Of a stretch of DNA of 6,191 nt, positions 1 through 5,448 are shown one piece after another. The notes beneath the pieces were generated by a model, which was not told where the DNA came from, ran no database searches, and saw only the letters and a program-made list of their open reading frames with translations. Within the stretch, counting starts at the first letter, position 1. The number at the start of each line of letters is the position of its first letter. Source of the DNA: Candidatus Acetothermia bacterium (GTDB lineage: Bacteria; Bipolaricaulota; Bipolaricaulia; Bipolaricaulales; Bipolaricaulaceae); assembly GCA_003551325.1 (NCBI GenBank), contig PUMK01000226.1, positions 1-6,191 on the forward strand, written 5' to 3'. Made by a program: the position numbers and the translations under genes.

Positions 1-57
1 CAGGCGAAAGCAAGGACCTTCAATCTAGAGCGTGTAGGCCGGGCCTGCGCAGACCGG

Positions 58-837
58 TCAACCGTTGTCATCCCAGGGGATCTCCTGCTCCGCGGCCAGC
101 GCGGTGAGCGCATCGAACGCTTGAGCCACGTCCTGCGGCGCCCCCTCCAGGAGCAGGGTCACGGCCCCCGTGCCATGCCCGACACCGCCGCTTGCGACGT
201 GCTGCACCCTTACGCCGTACAGCGTCTCCAGCGCTTCGCGCTCCGTCAGGGGTGTGCCCACGAGCGGATACATCCCCACCGGGATGCCGTGGGCGTGGGC
301 GAGGCGTCCTGCCCCCATCGCGCGTGCCAGTTGGGCGATAGGCGTGTGCACCGACTTGGCGAGGGAGATGGGCACGACCGTCTCCGCACCGGTGGCCAGG
401 GCCGCCGGATGGTAGGCCCCAACGGTGCCTCCTGTGCGGGATCCGAGGAGCACACCGCAGATCCCGTGAGGGTCCAGTGCGTTGGCCCCTTTGATCAAGA
501 CGTCGCCTGGCTTCAGGCGTTCGCGGACCTGCTCGGGGTCGAGGGAAGCCGGCTGCCCGGCGACCAAGGTGATGCCACGCCCCATCCTCTCAGGCGGAAC
601 CACGCTCAGGCCCCGTCCGATGTAACCGGCGCAGAAGGAACCGGGATCGATCGGGCCACCGAGGAGTTCCTCGGCGACGTAGGCGTTGGTCGTTCCCAGA
701 CCGATGACGACCATACCCTCGGCCATCGCCTTGCGCACTACGGAGTTCGCGGCGACACCGCGCGCGGTGAGGCGTTTGGCAGCATGGGATGGAAGCACGA
801 CAATGGCTCGGTCGGTTGTGCCTTCAGATCGGCTCAT
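58..837 (-). CDS. Conserved protein of unknown function, Rossmann-like (possible phosphosugar- or nucleotide-binding fold)
   Basis: A complete 259-aa frame from ATG (835-837) to TGA. An in-frame TAG lies only two codons upstream (841-843), so the start cannot be further out; the Shine-Dalgarno is weak (TTAGAG-like). Visible landmarks are PSHAAKRLTARGV at residues 16-28, the glycine/threonine loop GLGTTNAYVAEEL at 46-58, GDVLIKGANALDPHG at 111-125, GSRTGGTVGA at 132-141, and a glycine-rich SGGVGHGTGA at 216-225 followed by a helix. There is no signal peptide or membrane segment, so it should be cytosolic. The alternating hydrophobic strands and Gly/Thr loops suggest a NagB/RpiA/CoA-transferase-like nucleotide- or sugar-phosphate-binding fold, but that is inference. 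I recall similar uncharacterised bacterial and archaeal proteins with the GTTNAYVAEEL and KGANA motifs, without a known reaction. It lies 363 bp downstream of the SMC-like gene on the same strand and is probably a separate transcription unit. Confidence 0.85.
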   Translation of the reverse strand: MSRSEGTTDRAIVVLPSHAAKRLTARGVAANSVVRKAMAEGMVVIGLGTTNAYVAEELLGGPIDPGSFCAGYIGRGLSVVPPERMGRGITLVAGQPASLDPEQVRERLKPGDVLIKGANALDPHGICGVLLGSRTGGTVGAYHPAALATGAETVVPISLAKSVHTPIAQLARAMGAGRLAHAHGIPVGMYPLVGTPLTEREALETLYGVRVQHVASGGVGHGTGAVTLLLEGAPQDVAQAFDALTALAAEQEIPWDDNG

Positions 838-860
838 GCTCTAACGGTAGCGAACCGAAG

Positions 861-900
861 CAACGTTGGCAAAGCGGCGCGTTGTCGCGTTGAAAGCGTT
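861..900. promoter_or_regulatory. Cluster of CGTTG-like words upstream of the unknown gene
   Basis: The perfect palindrome CAACGTTG (861-868) is followed by two direct copies of CGCGTTG at 878-884 and 886-892, exactly 8 bp apart, and a further AGCGTT at 895-900. The cluster sits about 24-63 bp upstream of the ATG of the gene at 58-837, where an operator would be expected. No clear -35/-10 pair accompanies it, and such words are short enough to arise by chance in GC-rich DNA. A binding function is inference only. Confidence 0.2.
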
Positions 901-925
901 ACCGATGGGGAGACCGATGCCTCAT

Positions 926-951
926 AGCTTCCGTTACCGGAGAGGGAAGCT
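926..951. repeat. Inverted repeat / potential stem-loop
   Basis: Perfect 7-bp arms AGCTTCC (926-932) and GGAAGCT (945-951) flank a 12-nt loop. No T-run follows on either strand, so it is not a standard intrinsic terminator. It lies about 90 bp upstream of the start of the unknown gene, so it could fall in a leader RNA or be an operator. A repeat of this size is only mildly unexpected in 360 bp. Confidence 0.25.
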
Positions 952-1200
952 GCTCCTGGTGGCGCGAGGAAGCATCGGAGAGCTGGTGAGGACATGGCGA
1001 AGGCGGTATCAGCGTCTCTTGCGGGACCAGAAGGCGCAGAAAACGCCCTTGAGGTCGCCCTTGGAGGCGGATCGCGCAACGACACCGTGCGTCTTTACCT
1101 GGCCCATGTCCACCATTGGTCGAGGGGCACGGAAGCCGTATGCGCGGCGCTCAGCCGGGTCGTCCGTGGTCGAGGTACTGGGTCTTCGCATGTGCCACGA

Positions 1201-3909
1201 TCATGAAGGGGCCTCCCCGTCCGTCCCATCGCCCGGCACGCGCACTGTGTGCGCTCCCAACCCAGCGTACGGCGTATCGTTGCACGTCGCGATCACGATC
1301 TGACAGGACTTGGCCGCTTCTTCGATGATGAGACAGAGGCGCTTCATACGTACGGAGTCTGCGTTGACCAGCCGGTCGTCGATGAGGACGAGATTCGGCT
1401 CCGTCTCACTGACGAGGACAGCGATGGCGAGCCGGAGCAGTACCACGACCTGCTCCTGGGCCCCGTGGCTGAGGCTCGGAAACGGCAGATCCCTGTTGTA
1501 TCGGACCATGTGAACGCCTGTCGGCTTCAGATCAAGGTCGACGCGGAGGGCATCGTAGCTGTCCTCTGTGAGGAGGCGGAGCCAGCGGTCGACGATCGCT
1601 TGAATCGGACCGGAGAGGGCCGCGGAGCGTTGTTTCTCATGGGCGAGCACGAGGCAGTGGAGGAGCTTCGCACCCTCGGCCCGGCACTTGAGCAGCTCGA
1701 CACGCCTTCGTTTCCATTCGATCTCGATCTGGGCGTCCGCCAGCTGGCTGTAGTTCCCCTGCGCCGCGGATTCCTCGATGCGCGCGAGTGTCGCCGCGAT
1801 CTTGGTCGCCAGATCGCTGAGCTGCTTGTCCAACTCTTGGACGCGGTTCTGCGCCTGCTCGTAGAGACGCTTCGGAGTGATCACCTTCTCTTCGTACTCC
1901 GTCAGAAGCCTGTCGAGGCTCTCCGTTGCCTGGCGAACCTCCTCCTTGGAGGCAGCGACCAGGTTCCCCAACCGCTCAAGGGTGCCGTAGGTCTCGAGAA
2001 TCTCGGTGATGTTCGCTTCGTGGGTCCCAATCTCCGCCCTGCGCGCCGCCAGCTTGTATGTTGTGGCCTGACGAGCCTCCACAAGCTTGAGGAGATTCTC
2101 TGCGGCCGCCCTCTCGGCCTTCTGTTCATCGTCGATCTCGCTGATGACGCGCTTCTTCACTCGCTCTTTCTCGTCAATCTGACCGCGGATCCATTGCCCC
2201 CCTTTCTCCCGGGCCTCGGGCGGGAGAGTACGCGCGGCACGCGTCTCCTCCTGGATGCCACGTTTGATCCGTTCCAACTCCGCCTTCGCGTCCGGCTCTG
2301 CCTCCTCGGTCTCCTCCAGGCTCTGCTCGAGCGTCGAGATCGCCTTGGCGAGGTCACGCCCCCTTTCGTGCAGCGCCGCGACACCGTCCTCGTCGGAAAC
2401 GCCGAAGCGCGTCAGGAGTTGCCGGACCTCCTGTTCCACCTTGTCCCGCTCGGTGAGGAGGTCCTTCAAGGCTGACGCGTTGCTGCGTACATGAACTGTG
2501 CCGACGCCCTCGATCTGGAACTCGGTCGGCTCGGCGACGAGGTACTCGTGGTCTTCGGAGGCTCGGAGGGCCGGATTGGTCTTGACCTTCCGGGCCTTCC
2601 CGGTCCACTCGAACGCTACGCGGATCGCGCTGGCCTCCACCTGGGCTCGGAGAACGCTGAGCTTCTTGGACGCGGCCCCGAACCTCTTCCACTCCTTATC
2701 GTCGGGGGCGACGAGCTCGGCGTACGCCTTCTTCCGCGCTTCGCATTGCTCTTCGATCTCCGCAACCTTGTCCAGGTGCTGCTGGAGACGCTTGCCTTCC
2801 TTTTCGAGCTTGCGCAACCGTTCCAGGGCGTGGAGGCCTTGGAGTTCGGCTTCCAGCGCTTTGAGGGCCGGCTCCAGTTCTTCCTTCCAACGCCGCGCGT
2901 GGCGATCCCGGGCGTGCTCTTCAGACCTGGCGTCGACGGTGGCGTCGGCGAGGGACTCTTCAAGCTCCTTGGCTTCCGCCGCGCACTTGCGAATCTTCTT
3001 CCGCTTGTCCTCGACCTGTGTGAGGTGCTCTTCGAGCCGTTGGGCCTTCTCCACGGCGGCGTTCTTCACCCTCCTTCTCTCTTCGCACTCGCGGTCGAGC
3101 GCTTCAGCTTGCTGCACGCGCGCGGACAGTTCGTCGGCTTCGGCCTTTGCCTTTTCGCGCGCCTTGCGCTTCTCGGCCTCCGAGGCCTGGATCTCCTCCA
3201 AATCGGCGCGGTGGGAGTCGACGGACTTAGCCTTATCCAGCAGTCCTGTCAGTTCCTCCTCAAGCCGAGGAAGCTCTGCCTGGAGCCGGCCCAGCTCGCT
3301 GTTGGAAGCGATCCGACCTGTCGGGGTCCAATACTCGTCATAACGCTCGCCGACCCGGCCGACGACCGCCGCCTCGACGGGCGTGCGGGCTGCCAGTTCC
3401 ACAAGGCCTTGCAGGCCCTGCTTGACCCCGTCGCTCCATGCCTTCTCGGGGATGGCGCCGTCCGACTGGAGGTACCACAAAGCCTGGGCGAGCCCGCGGT
3501 GCTCAGGCCGTGCCGCCATACGCGCAGTCGCTTCACCGCGCAGGATCGCGCGCAGCCGCGCGTCCGCATCGTCCCCCTCGTGATCGCGTTCCCAGTTCCC
3601 GCCCCGTTCTGAGTAGAGCGCGCTCTTGGGCTCCTGCAAGAACTGCTTGACGGCTCGGTAGCGCCGACCGCCCGCTTCGAACTGGACGCACGCTTTCGGA
3701 CCCAGGGTACTGCCGATGGGTTGAATGGCGCGGATCTCCTCAGTCTTTGCGTTGTGGCGGTCAAAGAGAACGCGGGTGAGCGCCTCGAAGAGCGTGGACT
3801 TCCCGGCCTCGTTTCTGCCGGTCAAGAGGTTGACACCGTTGCAAAACTTGAACGTGTGGGAGTCCCGGTAACCACGCCAGTTCTCGACGGTGATCTCCTC
3901 GATGATCAT
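1201..3909 (-). CDS. SMC/Rad50-like ATPase of an SbcCD-type nuclease complex, hook-less (YhaN-like)
   Basis: 902 aa, ATG at 3907-3909. The N-terminal ABC half-domain has a WRGY strand (residues 11-14), Walker A GRNEAGKST (31-39) and Q-loop LWYLQSD with Gln148. Charged heptad-rich coiled coils span about 205-420 and 480-790. The C-terminal half has the signature LSHGAQEQ (813-820), Walker B LVLIDD (840-845), D-loop VNAD (848-851) and ATCND (874-878) at the switch position. Family role: ATP-driven DNA clamping that gates the partner nuclease in DNA-end repair. There is no CxxC zinc hook; between the coils is a small beta-rich segment (about 424-480) with EFQIEGVGTVHVRS, as I recall from YhaN-like proteins. 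The second Walker B acid is Asp, not Glu, and Asn877 replaces the usual His. It overlaps the upstream nuclease gene by 4 bp and has its own GGAGG site, indicating translational coupling. The family is certain; assignment as true SbcC is not, hence no symbol. Confidence 0.93.
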   Translation of the reverse strand: MIIEEITVENWRGYRDSHTFKFCNGVNLLTGRNEAGKSTLFEALTRVLFDRHNAKTEEIRAIQPIGSTLGPKACVQFEAGGRRYRAVKQFLQEPKSALYSERGGNWERDHEGDDADARLRAILRGEATARMAARPEHRGLAQALWYLQSDGAIPEKAWSDGVKQGLQGLVELAARTPVEAAVVGRVGERYDEYWTPTGRIASNSELGRLQAELPRLEEELTGLLDKAKSVDSHRADLEEIQASEAEKRKAREKAKAEADELSARVQQAEALDRECEERRRVKNAAVEKAQRLEEHLTQVEDKRKKIRKCAAEAKELEESLADATVDARSEEHARDRHARRWKEELEPALKALEAELQGLHALERLRKLEKEGKRLQQHLDKVAEIEEQCEARKKAYAELVAPDDKEWKRFGAASKKLSVLRAQVEASAIRVAFEWTGKARKVKTNPALRASEDHEYLVAEPTEFQIEGVGTVHVRSNASALKDLLTERDKVEQEVRQLLTRFGVSDEDGVAALHERGRDLAKAISTLEQSLEETEEAEPDAKAELERIKRGIQEETRAARTLPPEAREKGGQWIRGQIDEKERVKKRVISEIDDEQKAERAAAENLLKLVEARQATTYKLAARRAEIGTHEANITEILETYGTLERLGNLVAASKEEVRQATESLDRLLTEYEEKVITPKRLYEQAQNRVQELDKQLSDLATKIAATLARIEESAAQGNYSQLADAQIEIEWKRRRVELLKCRAEGAKLLHCLVLAHEKQRSAALSGPIQAIVDRWLRLLTEDSYDALRVDLDLKPTGVHMVRYNRDLPFPSLSHGAQEQVVVLLRLAIAVLVSETEPNLVLIDDRLVNADSVRMKRLCLIIEEAAKSCQIVIATCNDTPYAGLGAHTVRVPGDGTDGEAPS

Positions 3910-5039
3910 CGATGCGCCTCCGCGACGAGCCGGCGCAGCAGCGCTCGCGCCTCCTGGAGAACCTCAGGTGCCTCCGAGGCGGCTTCCCGCGCTGGACCCT
4001 CTGGGATTCTTCCCTCCAGGATGGCGCCCAGGCCCTCGTCTATATCTGCGAGGAGCCCCTCAGGGAGGATCACCGGCGTCTCAGGCAAGGCGTCGAGCGT
4101 CTCAAATGGCCAATCCAAGTGGAAAGACTCCTTCTGGAGTTCGTCCCGCAGGGATCGCAGTTCCCCTAACGCTTCCGGCGGCGCTGCCGGGTCGAACTGG
4201 GGCGTGATGCGAAGGAGTTGGGCGGGAAGCGGCCCCAGCCGGAGGATCACCCTCCGGAGCTCTTCCACATCGCTCACGTCACCAATCAAAGCCTCGTGTT
4301 CGCTCCATCGGAGCGCACCCAGGTGGTGTCGCGAGACCACGGGTTCGCTCCTCGCGCCGGAGATCTCGACGATGCTCACGTTGCCTGGGTCCTTCTCGCT
4401 GAAACTCGTCGGCTCCATCGTGCCCGAGTACACGGTTCGCCCCTGCTGCATGAAGCTGTGCCAGTCGCCGAGGGCAAGGTAGTCAAGGCCAGCCTCGTCT
4501 GCCCGGGTGGCGGAGATCGGGAAGTTCGTGCGCTTGGGCAGCAAGTCCAGTGCGCCGTGCGCGACACCGATCCGGATCCGGTCGTCGCCCGTCGCCCGCG
4601 CCGGCATCCATGCAGTGGGATCAAGCGTGCTCTGCTTCTGTTTCAGCGGCGCCGGATACAGCACGACCTCTTCCCGCACGTGGAACTCCGCAGACTCACA
4701 CAACAGCGTGACATGGTCTCCGACACGCTGCCAGCTTTGACGGTCCCATATCCCTCCCGCGATCAGCGGATCGTGGTTGCCTGGCAACACAAACACCCGG
4801 ATGGGGGAGAAGCTGTCCAGCAGGGCAACGGTCTTTCGAACGACGGCCTCGTCGACGTCGTAGTGCTCGAACAGGTCACCCGCCAGGAGCACGAATGCGA
4901 CGCCCTCGCGCTTCGCGAGCTCCACAACCCGCGCTGCCGTCTCGAATCGCTTAGCGCGGACCTCCTTCGCCTTCTCGCCTGCCTGAAGGGCCTTCATGCC
5001 CATCTGCCAGTCAGCCGTGTGCAGGAACGTTACCGCCAT
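3906..5039 (-). CDS. SbcD/Mre11-like DNA repair exonuclease (calcineurin-type metallophosphoesterase)
   Basis: 377 aa from the ATG at 5037-5039. A longer reading from 5078 adds 13 residues, but the strong GGGAGGA at 5047-5053 lies 7 nt before the inner ATG, so the inner start is chosen. Metallophosphoesterase motifs appear in order: HTADWQ (residues 7-12, metal ligand Asp10), AGDLFEH (53-59, Asp55), PGNHD (86-90), AHG (160-162, His161) and LGDWH (190-194, His194). Residues 1 to about 250 form the nuclease; about 250-377 would be the capping and ATPase-binding tail, ending in a helix rich in Ala, Arg and Leu. The family uses two Mn2+ ions for 3'-5' exonuclease and hairpin or end-cutting endonuclease activity, gated by an SMC-like partner. 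That partner is encoded immediately downstream, with ATGA overlap. Motif I has DWQ where classical Mre11/SbcD has DxH, a variant I recall from the YhaO-like branch. A bacterial cytosolic repair role is likely; exact substrates are unknown. Confidence 0.93.
   Translation of the reverse strand: MAVTFLHTADWQMGMKALQAGEKAKEVRAKRFETAARVVELAKREGVAFVLLAGDLFEHYDVDEAVVRKTVALLDSFSPIRVFVLPGNHDPLIAGGIWDRQSWQRVGDHVTLLCESAEFHVREEVVLYPAPLKQKQSTLDPTAWMPARATGDDRIRIGVAHGALDLLPKRTNFPISATRADEAGLDYLALGDWHSFMQQGRTVYSGTMEPTSFSEKDPGNVSIVEISGARSEPVVSRHHLGALRWSEHEALIGDVSDVEELRRVILRLGPLPAQLLRITPQFDPAAPPEALGELRSLRDELQKESFHLDWPFETLDALPETPVILPEGLLADIDEGLGAILEGRIPEGPAREAASEAPEVLQEARALLRRLVAEAHR
3917..3921 (-). promoter_or_regulatory. 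Ribosome binding site of the SMC-like ATPase gene
   Basis: GGAGG on the minus strand with a 7-nt spacer to the ATG at 3907-3909, lying inside the last codons of the nuclease gene. It supports the ATPase start and an operon in which both proteins are made from one mRNA. Confidence 0.7.
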
Positions 5040-5046
5040 AAGGTGA

Positions 5047-5053
5047 TCCTCCC
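5047..5053 (-). promoter_or_regulatory. Strong ribosome binding site fixing the nuclease start
   Basis: GGGAGGA on the minus strand, 7 nt before the ATG at 5037-5039. It would lie inside the coding region if translation began at the upstream in-frame ATG (5076-5078), so it argues for the shorter, 377-aa protein, which begins MAVTFLHTADW as relatives do. Confidence 0.75.
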
Positions 5054-5074
5054 GCTGATTCTCAGAGTCTCTCT

Positions 5075-5092
5075 CCAAGCGCCAGCGTTTGG
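5075..5092. repeat. Imperfect inverted repeat upstream of the nuclease operon
   Basis: Arms CCAAGCGC (5075-5082) and GCGTTTGG (5085-5092) match at 7 of 8 positions around a 2-bp centre. The dyad is centred about 45 bp upstream of the nuclease ATG and is shaped like an operator for a dimeric repressor. No matching regulator is encoded in the window, so the role is inference. Confidence 0.3.
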
Positions 5093-5114
5093 TATGCTTT
5101 CTGAATCAGTGTAA

Positions 5115-5140
5115 CTGGTCCGTCCCTCGAGGGCTACCAG
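5115..5140. repeat. Palindrome with matching outer arms upstream of the nuclease operon
   Basis: A perfect 10-bp palindrome CCCTCGAGGG (5124-5133) is flanked by a second pair of complementary arms, CTGGT (5115-5119) and ACCAG (5136-5140), separated by 4 and 2 bp. There is no loop at the centre, so a protein-binding dyad is more likely than a stable RNA hairpin. It lies 76-101 bp upstream of the nuclease start, in a position for regulation of either divergent gene. Confidence 0.35.
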
Positions 5141-5409
5141 CCACAAGCGAGGCCTCTCATTGTAGGCACAGTCACCGGAAACAGAGGTGTTCGACCAGAA
5201 AGGAATGCCTGCACAGACGGTCGGCGAACGCCAGAATGGCTGCGGGTCCCAACTTGCCCGACCTGGAAACTGCTGAGCGGCTTCCCGCTTCCTGGCTGCG
5301 GCAACGCGCGAAGAGGCCAACATCGGGTTGGCCATAGTTTCTACAGACGGTTTCCGTACGGATAGGTCTGAGACATGTGCGCCTGGCCTCATCGAACGTG
5401 GATCCGCGC

Positions 5410-5415
5410 TATAGT
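5410..5415 (+). promoter_or_regulatory. Possible -10 element for the WD40 gene
   Basis: TATAGT matches the sigma-70 -10 consensus at five of six bases and lies about 34 bp before the proposed start of the WD40 gene. No convincing -35 hexamer is found 16-18 bp upstream, so this is a weak call. Confidence 0.2.
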
Positions 5416-5430
5416 AATGTGACATCCCTT

Positions 5431-5440
5431 GGGGGGAGGG
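5431..5440 (+). promoter_or_regulatory. Shine-Dalgarno sequence deciding the WD40 gene start
   Basis: The purine run GGGGGGAGGG has a strong GGAGG-type core and is followed, 8 nt later, by TTG at 5449-5451. The earlier in-frame TTG at 5443 is only 2 nt away, and the in-frame GTGs at 5377, 5398 and 5419 lie upstream of it. This favours 5449 as the start. Confidence 0.5.
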
Positions 5441-5448
5441 CATTGTTC

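Larger units (their letters stand above)
838..1200. other. Intergenic region, no convincing gene
   Basis: This 363-bp gap separates two minus-strand genes. Frames here are short, and none gives a recognisable protein. The best candidate is a 70-codon plus-strand frame at 994-1206 starting with ATG. Its first half is rich in G-initial codons, but its only well-spaced Shine-Dalgarno is a weak GGAG 13 bases upstream, its third-position GC is only about 57%, and it runs into the stop of the converging ATPase gene. I do not call it. No tRNA-like T-loop and no hairpin followed by a T-run was seen. The left part should contain the promoter and leader of the unknown gene at 58-837. Confidence 0.6.
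5040..5448. other. Divergent intergenic region between the nuclease operon and the WD40 gene
   Basis: 409 bp lying between the leftward nuclease operon and the rightward WD40 gene, so it should hold both promoters. Open frames crossing it (for example minus 5030-5443 and plus 5089-5337) give compositionally odd peptides with no recognisable domain, so I treat it as non-coding. It contains the Shine-Dalgarno sites of both neighbours and two inverted repeats near the nuclease start. A TATAGT hexamer at 5410-5415 could be a -10 box for the WD40 gene but has no good -35 partner. No tRNA or T-run terminator was seen. It could also be eroded coding sequence, for instance a lost N-terminal part of the WD40 gene. 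Confidence 0.6.

Noticed and set aside
30..50. Hairpin AGGCC-G-GGCCT just downstream of the unknown gene as a terminator
   Set aside because: The arms are only 5 bp with a 1-nt centre, and no T-run follows in the minus direction, so an intrinsic terminator cannot be supported.
121..927. Plus-strand open frame of 268 codons
   Set aside because: Antisense to the conserved protein at 58-837, which has strong internal motif patterning; the plus frame has none.
1249..2475. Long plus-strand open frame of 408 codons
   Set aside because: It is antisense to the SMC-like ATPase, and its Leu/Arg/Val-rich composition is the mirror of Glu/Arg/Lys-rich coiled-coil codons. No domain is recognisable.
2491..3612. 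Long plus-strand open frame of 373 codons
   Set aside because: Antisense shadow of the first coiled coil of the ATPase, rich in Leu, Phe and Gly, with no recognisable motif.
4218..5114. Plus-strand open frame of 298 codons
   Set aside because: Antisense to the nuclease gene, whose motifs are clear. The peptide is His/Arg/Val-rich without domains.
5213..5351. Direct repeat ACAGACGGT (5213-5221 and 5343-5351) as an attachment site or mobile-element boundary
   Set aside because: Nine bases is short, no transposase or integrase lies between the copies, and such a match is not rare in this composition.
5030..5443. Minus-strand open frame of 137 codons across the divergent intergenic region
   Set aside because: It overlaps the nuclease start and the WD40 Shine-Dalgarno, has no convincing ribosome binding site, and gives no recognisable protein.
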